Shown here: one piece after another, positions 34,326 to 46,649 of the stretch
Position numbering within the stretch: the stretch's first letter is position 1
How the letters are laid out: the number at the start of each line of letters is the position of its first letter
Origin: Anthostomella pinea
Lineage: Eukaryota; Ascomycota; Sordariomycetes; Xylariales; Xylariaceae
Length of the DNA: 64,000 bases
Direction: 5' to 3'
NCBI GenBank assembly: GCA_963556695.1
Contig: CAUWAG010000003.1
Span: 3,844,001-3,908,000, forward strand
Translations under genes and position numbers: made by a program
Notes under the pieces: model-generated
The model's input: the letters and a program-made list of their open reading frames with translations, nothing else
Databases searched by the model: none
What the model was told of the DNA's origin: nothing

Positions 34326-34755
34326 TGCAAGCAAGGAGGACGCCTTGCGAAATGGTTTGAGGAGGATGAAATCAGGGCAGTGACAGAGGCTGGCCTCCTT
34401 GGGTTCTTAAGGAAAATGCATTGTACATCCACATTGTCTCATAATTCAAGTGATACATTCCATGAAAAAGTCGCGCCACCATGCCAGAGCCCAACGGCGG
34501 TTGGTTGAACTGATGATTATCATTTCGAGTCTAGATCTGGCCTCTCTGAATGGCAGAGAACGGCGCTATATCCCATAGATCTCGTGTCTATGTCTTACAT
34601 CGTGACCAGGCACAGTGCAATTAGCCTAGACATGATAGCACGGCAACGAGGTGGTGGCTCGTGGCGATCAAACCTCTTGCTTCCCGTGCCACTGAGCATC
34701 ATTTAGGCCAACCCACCAAGGACATGTCGCACGGATGTTGGGTGCATGGATGTCT
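34326..34755. other. Intergenic between chitinase relic and NPT gene
   Basis: Both flanking genes are on the minus strand. Nothing recognised. Confidence 0.4.
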
Positions 34756-36211
34756 TCAAGATTTCGCAACATCGTCATTTGTCCCCCATCTCTTCGTTTC
34801 GTCCCCTCCTTCCCAGTCCTTCTCTTCGTAGCCTAGCTGCCTTTTGACGTCGGCAACCTTGGCTGCGAGGCCCGTGTTCTTTCCAATATTGTCGCTGATC
34901 TTGATCGCAGGATTTCCATTGGCAGAACTCAGCTTGATGACAATATTGAGCGGCACGGACTTCTTCCCGGTGGTCAACTGAACAAAATCATTAGTTAGGA
35001 ACGTGCCAACACCAAATGTCGATTGAAAGCCTTGCTCCTCCGATATTTGCTTGTACTCGATGCACTTCTCAATGTTCAGTGAGTCAGAGAAAACTATCGT
35101 CTTTTTGTCCTTGATGCCTTGACTGTCGTAAAAGTCGCGCATCATCTTGACGAACCCGGCGGGATCGCCAGAGTCTTGGCGCACACCAGCCAACACTTCG
35201 GCATACGTCTTGGAGGAAGTGGACGCATCGGTGGCACTGGGTGTGTCGGGGAGATGCTTGACAGGTTTGCTGAACGCTTTCAGAAAGGCCGGGGTGCCAA
35301 AGGTGTCTGTCAGGGCAATCCCAAGCACACCCTCGCCAAAGCAGCCCACCCAGCGACGGAGCGCCTCTTCGGACGCGTTGTAATAGTCATCGGTTATGGC
35401 CGCGATGCCCATAAACCACTCGTGAGCGACCGTACCCACGGGTGGAAGGTTGAATCGCATGGCCAGGTGGACATTGCTGGTGCCTGACAGTTTGCCCGGC
35501 AAGCCGCGCTTCTCGCCATCCTTGCTGGCCTTCACCAGGCCTCTGAAGACCAGAGCTTGGGTATGATAGTCTCTTCGTCTCCGGCTTCCAAACTCGGAGA
35601 ATATGCACCCTGCCTCCAGCAGCTGTATGCCTTTTTGATAAGCCTTCTCCTCCTGTCCGTCATAATTCCAGTCTCTGTCCATGAACTTGAAGTAGGCTTC
35701 GGACGTGAGGGCGAGAAGCGGGATCTCGTACAGGATCGTATCCACCCATTTCCCGTTGATCTCGATGTGGATATCGCCCAGGTCATCCTCGGTTTCTGTG
35801 GCTCCCTCTATGGGGTTGAAGACTGGCTTCAGTTGCTCCCGAGGTGAAAGGCGAAACTCCTTCAGGAAATCGAGGTACTGGGGTGTCAGGTACCTGCAGT
35901 GTGTCTTCAAGTATCGCAGCTCGTCGTCGGATAGAGAGATATTGCCCAGCTCTGTAAAGCAAGTCAGTAAGCAGTTTGAGGGAAGACGACATCGGATAGG
36001 GCTGGTGCTACATACTGTAAATCTGGTCGCACAGCCAAGAGAAGGCTTTCCGGGATAGCTTCTTCTCTGGGGTGCGGTTGGTGAATGCATAGGTGACAGG
36101 TACTTCGGGGAAGTACTTGTAGACGGCGCATTGCATGGTGAGTTTGTAGAGATCGGTGTCGAGGAAGGAGATGACTCCCTCGGGGAATGGCGTGGACCAG
36201 TCGAAGTCCAT
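34756..36211 (-). CDS. npt1: Nicotinate phosphoribosyltransferase
   Basis: Two exons (36211-36016 and 35951-34756, 64-nt intron) encode 463 residues. The enzyme makes nicotinate mononucleotide from nicotinate and PRPP, the entry step of the Preiss-Handler NAD salvage pathway. The N-terminus has FLDTDLYKLTMQCAVYKYFP, followed by FTNRTPEKKLS. Central blocks include FSEFGSRRRRDYHTQALV, LSGTSNVHLAMRF (phosphoribosyl site), DTFGTPAFLKAF and GVRQDSGDP, all typical of the yeast Npt1 type. The upstream in-frame ATG (36346) lies in the leader; MDFDW matches the family start. No targeting signal is seen, so a nuclear or cytosolic place is expected. Confidence 0.94.
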
Positions 36212-37115
36212 GTTGGCTGTACAGGGCTGACAGGTATGGTCGAGGCGAATGTTGTGATGTTGCGAAGTTGTGCAGTTGTGACCGTGGTCCGTGGTTATAG
36301 GTCGAGCTATATGGGGAGCGCCGTCATTATATAGACGATCTGTCACGCTGGGCTGAGTCGGTAAATGAAAGGTGACGGAGATAGGTTGGAAGTGGGCGGA
36401 AGCTTGCAGTAAACTGGCTCATTGTCTGGCGTGGCTCAGCTGCTTCTGCTATGCGCCAGCGCTGTCAGTTGTCGCAAGTTGCGTCCAGTGTCCGTGTGGT
36501 TGCTTGAAAGTTGAAACCAGAGGTATAAAGAAAATGACTCAGCTCATTGGTCAGTGGTTGGTGAATATCAGGTAACTAACCGGGGGTTTCTGTTGCAGGA
36601 TTCTTTTGTTGCAGGATGTGTCGTCCACCTGCCACGGCCCCCTTCGCCCCCACCTTCGCGACCATCGACATCGATGTGGACTGGAATGGACCGAATGTGG
36701 TGGGGTTTGGTGGTGTCACTCTTGTCGATAAGATAACGATAAGATCTTACGGAGATAAGGTACATGGATACATGAATGGGTGTGGGTCTTCACGGAGCAC
36801 CGGCAAAACTGAATCTCCCTGCCAAGCTTCCAAGCTTTCCACCTGCAATCCAAAATGTGGCCTTTCCATTGATGCCGGGAAGGGACCCGCAAATCTCCAA
36901 ATGAATGGTGAATTGAACTGAATTGAACCCCGGATTCCAGTTTGTCCAGTACGAGACAGGTGGACGTGCTCAGGAGCTACCAAAATCATACACCACCCAC
37001 CATCCACCGCCCACCACAACGACGCACCCATTTCCATCTATTGCGCCTCCACAGACGTCTGCTTCTTCTTCTTCCCTCCGTTTACTCCCTCGTCGTCCTC
37101 ACATCTCTTAGCAAA
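36212..37115. other. Divergent intergenic region between npt1 and sbh1
   Basis: It holds the promoters of both flanking genes. The last 150 bp upstream of sbh1 are CT-rich. No other gene recognised. Confidence 0.45.
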
Positions 37116-37745
37116 ATGGTATGTCGATTGCCTGCACCTTGCTCCCCTGTCGACGTCGCGAAGGGGAGCTCTTGTGACGCCCCCGGTTGACCACGATGGT
37201 GCTTCTCCATCTGCTGTCTGCCGAGCTTTCAAGCACTCTATGATGTTCATGTTGCGCGTGGTCCATGCTGACGTGTCTCTGGCAAATGCAGTCTTCTCCA
37301 CGCGCGTCTTCCCCCGTCAACGCGGGCGCCGCGACTGGCTCGAGCACCGGCCGGCCCTCATCCCCTCCGCCCCCTGGAGGCGCCCGAACTGCCATTCGAC
37401 GGAGAGCTGCGGCAGACCAGAAGGACAAGATCGCAAATGCGCGACCGAGCAGCACTCGGGCTGCTGGTGCAGGTGGCAGCAGTAGCACCATGCTGAGTAC
37501 GTCGAAAAGGGGTAACAGGCGCACGTGGTCAGTTTTGCTAATCGTCACTTAGGACTCTACACCGACGAATCCCCTGGCCTAAAGGTTGATCCTGTTGTCG
37601 TCTTGGTCCTGTCTCTTGTCTTCATCTTCAGTGTCGTCGCTTTACACAGTACGTTTCGCCAACTTTCACTCGAAATGCGACGGGATCGAGCAGCTAACTT
37701 TACTGGCCAGTCATTGCGAAGGTCACGCGCCGATTCTCCAGCTAA
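37116..37745 (+). CDS. sbh1: Sec61 beta subunit of the ER protein translocon
   Basis: Four exons (37116-37118, 37292-37496, 37553-37648, 37711-37745; introns 173, 56 and 62 nt) encode 112 residues. The first exon is only the start codon ATG, directly followed by GTATGT. The N-terminal half is Ser/Pro/Gly/Ala-rich and cytosolic. It leads into RTAIRRRAAADQKDK and LYTDESPGLKVDP, the Sec61 beta signature. One C-terminal membrane helix (about residues 83-102, VVVLVLSLVFIFSVVALHII) anchors it in the ER. It is the tail-anchored small subunit of the Sec61 channel. Confidence 0.95.
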
Positions 37746-39112
37746 ACGGGACGACTGGACGAGGACGAGGCTTGACTAGTAATGGGGAGATAGTGTCGCT
37801 ATCGACGATGGCGCGGCTATAAGAATCTGCGACTCTCGACCGGACACTGTGGAAAGGTTGATAGGGAGCGAGACATACCAACATCAGCACCGCTGCTGGA
37901 TAAAATTTACTTGAGTCGGCGATGGAAAACTCGGGATTCTGGCCTACTGGCCCATGTACCATTATCAGAACTTGGCAGGTTCTTGCGCAAGATACCTGTT
38001 GCGACCGATAGATCAACTGCAGGCATTTCATGCACACCCATATATTTGACAATACTTGGTGACGTCTGCGTCCGACTAGTTTTCCAGTTTACGGGGCAAC
38101 TCAAATGGTCGATGAGAGCTTAGGGGACCGGTCCAGAGGATAGGTTGTGTGGCGTGGTGTGGTGTGAGATATATTGAGACTGGCCTCGCTGGATAGGTCA
38201 AGATCTCAACACTTCACGAACCACCATTGAACGCTCCCCCGAGGTTGAAAGGCCAGGGAATAGGCAAGTCGTTGTCTCTACTCTAGTTGAACGTACTACA
38301 CAGGGTCCAATTCTGCGAGATGGAAGTCTAGGGAGTTTCTGCTGGTGCCTTGCTTGAGAGGTTCGGATACGGAGGAAGGCTCCCTCGAGTCTTCCTATGC
38401 ATATCGAAGCGGTGTCAAGCAAGTGAACCCTACAGGTATCCAGGATGGTGATGATTAGCGGTTCCATATGCTGGGGGGTACCTATGGGTCCGTATGATGG
38501 CAACTGCCATCAATGATGCTGATTAAAGTTCTATACATCGGGTAAAGTTCCACACACTATGGCGTAAAGTTCCATACACCATGTCAAAGTTCTATACACC
38601 ATTACAGGTACTTATAAATAGGCAGTGACGCTGATGTACACACTGGTGACTGGAACTACACACGTAGGTAGTCATGCTAATCTCTAATAATAGAAGTCGC
38701 GTCAACGTCAATATGTAGGATCACATGGCTGTGCCATTATAGGTCTACATGGCTGGCTGCCTACATCTCCTGGTGCTAACTTCGTAGCCAGATCATCGTG
38801 AACCTCAACCCAGCTACGTCATCTCGGAAAACACTGCTAAGCATTGCCACTACTACGCCGCAGGTTTGAATAGGACCTGTGGGAACACCATCCTACGCCA
38901 AATCCCATGAGAACTTTCATGAGCATGTGCCGAAGCCGTGCGGGCTTCAGGCTCCCGAATCCTGCAATGGTGCGTCTTGCGCATTGGTATCCCCTGGTCA
39001 TCAAATATATTATGTTGCATATTGCACCACCCGGCTGCCTCCAATCGTCGTCGACTAGCAACAAAGTTCACTCCGTTATCATAACCTCTAGACTTGCTTG
39101 GAGAGAGTCACC
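37746..39112. other. Intergenic with a short degenerate tandem repeat
   Basis: No gene was recognised. A run of four imperfect units starting AAAGTTC(T/C)A(T/C)ACA lies at 38525-38603 and is listed separately. Confidence 0.4.
38525..38603. repeat. Imperfect tandem repeat, four units of about 20 bp
   Basis: Units beginning AAAGTTC and containing ATACA or ACACA start at 38525, 38544, 38566 and 38586 (spacings 19, 22 and 20 bp). Each has the form AAAGTTC(T/C)A(T/C)ACA plus a variable tail. They lie about 500 bp upstream of the secreted kinase gene. A role is unknown. Confidence 0.6.
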
Positions 39113-40488
39113 ATGATCTTTTATTCCAACCTTGCGTTCCTCGCACTCGTCGCTGTCTCTGTGCTCGCGGCCCCTGCGCCAGAGCCTGGGCAGAACCCCG
39201 AGCAGCTCCTCAAGCCTCCAGTCCGCGGTCGAAGCCTTAATCTCGCGCTGCGGGACCCAGTAGAGTTCGACATATACAGAGGACGGTATGAAGAATGTAC
39301 TCGCATCGGAAAAGGAACCTCGGGCACGGTATATGACTGCGCGTTCGGAAAGACACGGGTCGCGGTCAAGGAATGCTGGGAGGACCCCAGAGACCCCGAC
39401 AGTGTGGTCTGGTTCAAAGATTGTATGCGCGAGCCCAAGATCCTGACAGCTCTGAAGGAGATCAAGGGCATCACGCACTTGATAGACAGCGAGCTCAGGA
39501 CGTATGACAGTGGGCAGCGACAGTTTCTCATGTCAATGGAACTCGGCAGGGGGAAGTCGCTAGCCTGGGCTATCGTAAGTCAGCCAACCATACGATGGGC
39601 TTTTCTTTATGGTGATCTTTGCTTGCTAATTAAAGTGTACGAATTAGGACGATTTACAATACCCTCACGGCGAGTCTGGAATGACTCTACGGCTGAACGT
39701 TTTAGAGGTGGCATATACGTTAAAGAGCATGGCAAGAAGAGGCTGGGTACACGGCGACGTAAAACCTGATAACTGTAGGCTTGGCAGGCTATGGGTTCCG
39801 ACGTCATTCGTTCATCATTACTAATGTTTTCCTGATGCAGTGGTCTTCATGGACACCTACAGCGAAGGGCAGCCTCGGGGGGAACTGAGATTGATCGATA
39901 TGGGCTCAGCGCAATATGTCGGCGAAGTCGATCCCAAAGACAAGACGAAGCAGTGGATGAAACTCGACAGGGTCGTAGGTACGCCAGATTACGTACCTCC
40001 CTGTAAGTCTCCTGGGCATATCTGAGACGAAAGAACAATGTTTCGAACGAAGTTGACATGGTTCTCTTTCTTTAGCTATATCCAACTTCGTGGACGAGAG
40101 CCTGCAGGATCCCTTGAAGCGAGATGTTTGGGCGTACGGGCAAACAGTTTACACGATGCTCACAGGGCAACCTGCCGAATATACGCTGTGGTCGAGTTTC
40201 TTAAAGAAAAACCTCGATGAACGTAAGGATTACTTGATGCAGAGAGCAGGAATAAAGTCGAACTCGCCGATTACCAGGTTGCTTGCAGAGATATTCGTGG
40301 AGCTCGACGATGACAGGCCAACTATGAAACAAGTCGTAGATATCTTGAAGAGCACAACGCAAGAGGAATGGTTTGAAGTAAGCAAGCAAGCCGGAGAGGC
40401 ACGCGTGCGACGGCGTGGGGAGCCCGAGGACGCACCGAGCGATTGCAAGCAGAGTGATGAAAGCCACGCCGAAAGCGACGTTAACTAG
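39113..40488 (+). CDS. Predicted secreted protein-kinase-domain protein
   Basis: Four exons (39113-39574, 39648-39774, 39841-40002, 40076-40488; introns 73, 66, 73 nt) encode 387 residues. Residues 1-20 form a signal peptide (MIFYSNLAFLALVAVSVLAA) followed by PAPEPGQN. A kinase fold follows. Present are the Gly loop IGKGTSGTVYDC (65-76), VAVK (Lys 86), a candidate C-helix Glu (108), the catalytic loop VHGDVKPDN (Asp 191, Lys 193, Asn 196, with Gly in place of the HRD arginine), DMG instead of DFG (Asp 216), GTPDYVPP at the APE position, and DVWAYGQTVYTML. The metal- and ATP-binding residues are kept, so activity is possible. Secretory entry plus a soluble kinase domain is unusual. The ATG at 39113 was chosen because it begins the signal peptide. 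Confidence 0.8.
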
Positions 40489-42160
40489 ATTTTGGGTGGT
40501 TCACCTTGAAACACTTCCTCCTGGAGATACGGAGCCCCTTGAGCTGGCAGAACACCAGCTCTCTGACACCGGGGAGATGTGTGCGCGGTGGTGTGTTGTG
40601 GGATGGGACACGTCGTGTTGGAATGACCGAATGACCACCATACAACAGACCGCTTCAAGGAACCAATGATGTCGATAGTAGCGCTCGCTTTCGCCAAAAT
40701 CGCTGTTCTGGGGCTCCCTCTCTACAGGGCAAACTGCCCTTGTGACTTACAAGCAAATGCTGGCTTTTTCAAGTTACATGCATTACGAACAGAATATAAT
40801 ACATCAGATTGTTTCCTCGAATCCCAAGACTACACCGTCCAGGCGATATGATCGCCTCTCTTGTTCCAATGACCTGACTCCAAAGGCTACTCAGGTATGA
40901 ATCTCCGTTGCTGACAAGTTAAGGGGCTGGAAATTTACCATGGTATTGGCAAGTTTTGGTATCAAACCACCTATGAGCAAGTCTCAGCGTTTCTAAGCTA
41001 CACTAATCTCTCAAGGAACACCATAAAATTATATACCTTTCAGTATGACCAGCTGGAAAGGTGGTTCATACCTTGACACGGGCTGTATTGTCGACGGAGC
41101 CCATGGTATGGTGACCCTGGCGCGCCCGCCCAAGCTGGCTGAAGCTTGGGACGCTGTAGACCTCAGGCAAACATTCATCGTGCTTATGGACATGTCCCAC
41201 GCACTTTCGGTCGCAGTTTGCCGTATCCGTTCGGCAGTGTTCGACAGCCGGCAATCCCGTCCCGTGCGCATCCACAACGTCCCGCGGGCCCGGACGTGGA
41301 GCCGGGGCACGGGGCCAGCCCAGATACGGCCAACGTCTAGTCACCTGCGGCATCAAGGCAGCCGTCTTAGTTAAGTGGACTACTACTTTGAGCAAAGGCC
41401 GCGAGCCGATGGTTACCGTACACCGCATGTCACCGTCGTCTGCATAAAGTCAGAACTATCTGCAATGCCGCCTACCTGTTCCCGCTGCCTGTCATTCTAT
41501 GCCACTGAATGGCAGACACTTCGGTTCCGAAATTTCCGCATTGCCCTTTCCGCACTGAATATTTGTGAGTCAGACAAGCATATAGATGACCGGGCCGTCG
41601 CAATGTAGCAACGCTGGCAGCAACTCTGGCAACAACAAAGTTGTGTTTTGCCCTTCCATACATTCACGACAGAGCAGATACCATGTAATACTAGTAATGA
41701 AGCTCATAAGTCGGGCCTATCAATGTGAATCCATTGCCCAGCATACACATCAGCTCAGTACTGCTATAAGTTTGCCCACTAGCACCACCATCAACAAAGA
41801 ACAGCCAACCACGCTGTTTGCTATCGATGGCATACCAGCAAACAAAGATCAGTGTAACCCAAAACGTCTGCTCTCTAATACTTCAGATTTGTGACTCACC
41901 TTGAGAGATACAAGGTGACTTCCAGCCCAAACAAGTAGCAAAATGGCGTTTACGCAACAAGGTATTGTGCTACCCGCTCACTCAATGCCATCGATTCAGC
42001 AGGCGCACCATTCACAGCATTCCCATTCACAAGGCACTCTTAACAAGTTACAACCGACTAGAATGCATTCTTCCTAGACCCTCACCTGGACTGCCCCTAC
42101 AACCGGATGCCTCACGCCTCTGTCCTACCACCAGCAACCGCCACCTGACAGCTTCTGCCA
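40489..42160. other. Intergenic, nothing recognised
   Basis: About 1.7 kb with scattered short open frames but no family signature, repeat or RNA gene that I could support. Confidence 0.4.
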
Positions 42161-43437
42161 ATGCAGCCTCCCGCCACGATGGAGGACGGCAACCGATACC
42201 GCGGTCCCTGCCTCTTTGCGGAGCTACCGACAGAGATCAAACAAGACATCTTCTCGAAACTGGATGTCGGCTCCGTTCCCGCTCTCGCCACGGCAAGCCG
42301 TGACTTCTACAGGTCATACGACGGCGCCGAAGGCCTAAACTGCCACACAATTGCCGTCAGGACAATAGGAGCAGCGATGCTTCCTCTGGCCCTGGCGACC
42401 TATTACTCCAGAAAGACCAACTGGAAGCAACTAGCAGTACGACCTGATTCCGGCTGGGAGTACGCAAATAGCCTCAAGAGGTTCACCGGTACATACCTCG
42501 ACTGTAAAGCGACGGGCCTGCGGATAGCCAGCACAGACTTTACCTTCGACATGGCAGCAGATATGGTAGATCTTTACAACGAGGTGGTGTTTATCGGACG
42601 ACTATACGCGGACTCCCCGTCCTCCAGCCTGCCCGGAATGCAGCAACGACCCTCCACCCCAACGGAGCTGACGGCCATCCACAAAGCCATCTACATCATG
42701 GAGATATCGCGAATGGTCCTACCCGCGCCCAATCTTGGCCAGATCTTGTGGTTGAAACATTCGAGCCGCTTGCTGTGGCACTGCTTCCCGCCGTGGCTGA
42801 GCCCCCTGGTTCTGCGCATCGAGGAGGTTCTGAGGACTCAGACGACCAAAGGTACGTCTTAGTGAGAATTTACGCCCACCAGCGAGTACCAATATTAATG
42901 TAAATCTACTTAGTCTTCACAAGGGCTCGCAAGTCATGCTCGTACCCCAAGCTTGCCAACTGGGTCCGATTTGGGCTGACGCGGGCCTGGTTCTCTACGA
43001 ATGGGATCCGGGGAACGCAGCGCATCCTCACCCGAAACGACAAGAGATTCGTAGTCTCGTCAATCGTAAAGGGCGCACGAGGCATGTCTGCCCTGGATTA
43101 CCGTTACACCTTCCATCATGGCGACGGCCTGGACTGGTTCGACCTGGTGCCGGCCAAGTCCTTCACCGTATCGTTGGACGCGCAGCATCTCCTCGATTCG
43201 TATCCAGAGAAGGACACAGGGCTTCGCGATTATTGGTTCTTCCTTTTCCTGAACAAGGTCCTCGATGGGAACATCTTCAACAACGAGAGTCTACCTAGTC
43301 TGATGGGTGGCACGCGAGGCGGTATATGCTTCGATCGCGCTCGGTTGGATGAACTGCTACCTGGAGTCGTGCCCAGTATGGAGGAGATGGCAGAGGTCAC
43401 AAAGGATATGACCACAGATTATGCCGGCGAGGGATAA
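42161..43437 (+). CDS. F-box-like protein of unknown function
   Basis: Two exons (42161-42851 and 42914-43437, 62-nt intron) encode 404 residues. Residues about 18-55 (LFAELPTEIKQDIFSKL, then SVPALATASRDFYRSY) read as an F-box. The remainder is not a recognised repeat domain but looks like the variable helical body of filamentous-fungal F-box proteins. F-box proteins recruit targets to SCF ubiquitin ligases; the target here is unknown. The second ATG (42179, MEDGNRY) could be the real start. The intron is supported by the phase match and by the GTACGT donor. Confidence 0.7.
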
Positions 43438-45167
43438 ACGATATTCCATCAGCCGGCCAGCTGGGCTCGCCATCCTCGGCGCCCTCTATGAAAGACGGTA
43501 CGTTGGGGGGCAGTTGGTACGCAGCGGAATAAGCAGTGATTTTTAACTGTTCCTGTTTAGTAGACAGGAAGTTGATTCAGGCCAGTGATTATGCGCAATT
43601 ATTCAGGCTGGCGCTATGGCAGCATGCTGGAGTGACATAGGTGATAATCCTCCTCAGGGGGTAGTATTCCTACCGCGGTCCGACGAAGCGGCAGGACTGC
43701 ACTCACGGCATCGTGAGGCTCCAACCAGTCAAGTACAAACCCCAATAACCCGGGAATAAAGCAGCCTCGGCGAGTCTGGGAAGCACCGAGAACCCACGAG
43801 TGAGTGTCGTCCTGACCCGGCTTGGCCACATATATCCGGATGCAGATGGATGATACGCCTCCGACAGGCCAGATCTCGCACAGACCTGCAGAGAAACAGA
43901 CTAATTTGAACTCTTGGCCCGTCAGCATTTCAGAGCACTCGCAAGGCCATGAATCCAATCACACCAACAAAGATCGTAGGTAGTTACTGCCCGGATCTGC
44001 CTGGATCTGCTGGAGTTGGCTGGGCGCCTTGGCGAAATGTGACGCCCTCGTCATGGCGGCCTGCCTGGGACCGGACCGTTGGCTCCAGTCGGCTGTCAGC
44101 TGACTTATGGTAGACTAGACGTGACGCGTTAAGGCTATGATGGAAATACACTGTCGCCTCCTCCACGCCATCACATTACCTAGGTATCCAAGGCCTTCCG
44201 TAGAGTAGGTAGTCCTGGGTTAAAGTAGGTAGCCATGTAGGGGGCTTGTCGTATTTGACACACAATGGCAGTCTGTTTGATTGATCAAGATGCAGGGTCA
44301 CGGGTGGCGAGGACACGTGAAACACGGAATGGGTGGATGCCAAAGATTTGGAAGATTTGTTTCTTCTGGACATACCAACAATAGGTAAGGGTCTATTCAT
44401 GGCTTCCGACTACTGTCGCCTGAAAGCGCAGCACAGCGCAACAAGACAAGCACAGAATGCAGCTGTCGCCCGATGAAAACCAGCCAGGACTCCTGTCAAG
44501 ATGCTCGCCACCTAGCCAGGTACGCAATGCCTTAGTACACGTGACGACATAGTCCCCCACGCCAGCCGGCGTGTCTCCGTTGTCTTCGTCGAGTCAACAT
44601 GTCTTGATCCATCATGCAGTTAACCTGAACGCCAAGGCCGAAGAGAGCCCCCTCTCTCCTACCTATTCCCCTTCCTAAATCAGACATGTATGATGCTGCC
44701 CCATCCAGAGGCCCTTTTACGCCCATGATTTCCCATTTCCCCGAACACACGTATCGGTGGATGGATGAAGAATAATGATAAAGATGAGTGCTGCGTGCGT
44801 GGTTGTAGAAGAGGTGACAAATGAGAAGCAATGGCCAAGGCCCGAGTTCGAGGTATGTGAGTAGGCATAGTATGTACAAGGCGCAGGGAATATCCAAGAT
44901 GTCGGTTGAGTCCGTCGCCGTGGTATATAGGACAAATGAGAATGAGAAACAGGATATCGGTTGAACCATCCTATGAGTGTCGTTGACGCATGTTCCTGTC
45001 GTTGCAACCGACGTCGTGTCGTTTAAGCGAGATCGTGCCATCAAGGCCATTGGACATGCTGTGGTTGGTGTCCTGCGTACAGTCTCGAGACATTTTGATA
45101 GACGGAGACCATGCAGAGAAGAGGGTAGATGAAGGTAGGTTGACGCTAGCCAGTGTTGTATAAGGCG
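43438..45167. other. Intergenic between F-box gene and png1
   Basis: Nothing coding recognised. The two flanking genes converge here. Confidence 0.4.
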
Positions 45168-46649
45168 TTATCTCCGTGGGGGTTCTCTCGGATCTTGAAA
45201 CTGTTGGTTGCGTCGACCAGCCTCCCCGCGAGCAGCAACCCATTCGGCATTACCGCTCTGTCGTCCGGGCTGCTCAGCCGGTAGCTTTTGGTCATCGCTC
45301 GAGGAAGAGGCCGGACTTGGGACGGCGGGCCGTCTAGGAAGGGTGCTTGTCGAGCTGGACGCACCGGGGACCATACGCGTTACGGCTTGTGCAATCGAGG
45401 CAACGACGTAGCCCCTAAGCTCGCGGTCTTCTCTCGAATCTTCCTTCTCTAATTGAAACCGGGCGTCTTTGCCTAGATTGGCGCGCCGGATATTCTTGAT
45501 CTCTTGCATGATATAGAGCATGACCTCTTCAGGACATTTGCTTCTCTCCCGAGCATGCTCACTCTTCCGTACGTATCGACGTGTGACGTCCGTCGCGCCA
45601 TCTATGCTGAAAGCAATGCAATATGACATCTGCTTGCCCCAACCGTCGGTGTAGAGTCGCGGGTTGTCCCAAGCCTCTTCGCACGCATCGACGTGTATCC
45701 ATCGTTGCTTATGTTCTGAGTAGACTTCGGTCCAGACGTGATCCTCCGCGTTCCATACCCAGCGTACACGGCCACCAACGGCGCGGCACAGCATGCTGAA
45801 GCAGTTCGCCCACTCCCCGCAGCGGCCTCGTCTCGTCTGCAGCAGACGCCACACGTCGCTGTACCGTGGAAATCGCTCGTAGGCGCCGCATGACTGGTTC
45901 GAACATTCGTAGAGCTCGACCCTCAATGCTCCGCACGCGCTCTCTTCTGGTGTCGGCTGTGTCGCGCCTTTTGCGACCGTCGGCGATAGACAGACCGGGC
46001 AAGCAGGATTGTTGACCCATGTGAAGAAGGACCGCTTGAACCATCTGCAATTGGCGTACATTAGAAAACTGTACTAAAGACCACCGGGATTCGTGGGGAT
46101 TAGAGGTGCTCACCTTAGTAGAGCCCGAACCACGCAGTCCTGGTATCCCCATTCGGGCTTGCGACCGTCGCCCATACTTTCGGCCTGGGCTTGGAGCACT
46201 TGAGTCTCTTCCTCGGCTTCGCTATATATCCGATCTAATGGTATCGTCTGGAGGGCCTCGTCAAGTAGTCCAGGATTTTCGTATTTGGTCGGTGTCAGTG
46301 ACAAAGACACCAGGAGGGTCCGAAACCTCTGGGAGGCCTGGTCATTCGGTGCGGGTGGCGTCGGTATTATGGGAAGATGGCGCAGTGAAGAGTAAGAAGG
46401 CGGTGTCGCAGCTGAGCGGGAACTCTGGCCATACGACGTGGAGGGCCTGCTGGATGGTGTCGCTGACGGGACTCTTGTGTTTGTCGACGAGGCTCGCTCA
46501 TCTCGTCGGGGCCGAGCGGCTCGTGATTGTTCGAAGTCGTGTAAGCGCTTCGATCGTAGCAGCTGCTCGAATTGGACGCGCAGATCCCGGGCCCACTCCT
46601 CGCCATAGTCCTCCTGGCCATGGCCGGGTCGGTTGCTAGAGTTTGCCAT
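45168..46649 (-). CDS. png1: Peptide-N-glycanase (Png1), cytosolic deglycosylating enzyme
   Basis: Two exons (46649-46114, 46044-45168; 69-nt intron) encode 470 residues. The transglutaminase-like core is complete. Zinc-binding cysteines sit in NNPACPVC (194, 197) and ECSNQSC (226, 231). The catalytic triad is Cys 254 in [12 protein letters not shown], His 281 in [11 protein letters not shown] and Asp 298 in [11 protein letters not shown]. The N-terminus (residues 1-120) is Ser/Arg/Pro-rich and disordered; the C-terminal 60 residues are Ser-rich. The enzyme removes N-glycans from misfolded glycoproteins during ER-associated degradation. As I recall, some filamentous-ascomycete orthologues have replaced catalytic residues; here the triad is present. 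Confidence 0.93.
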
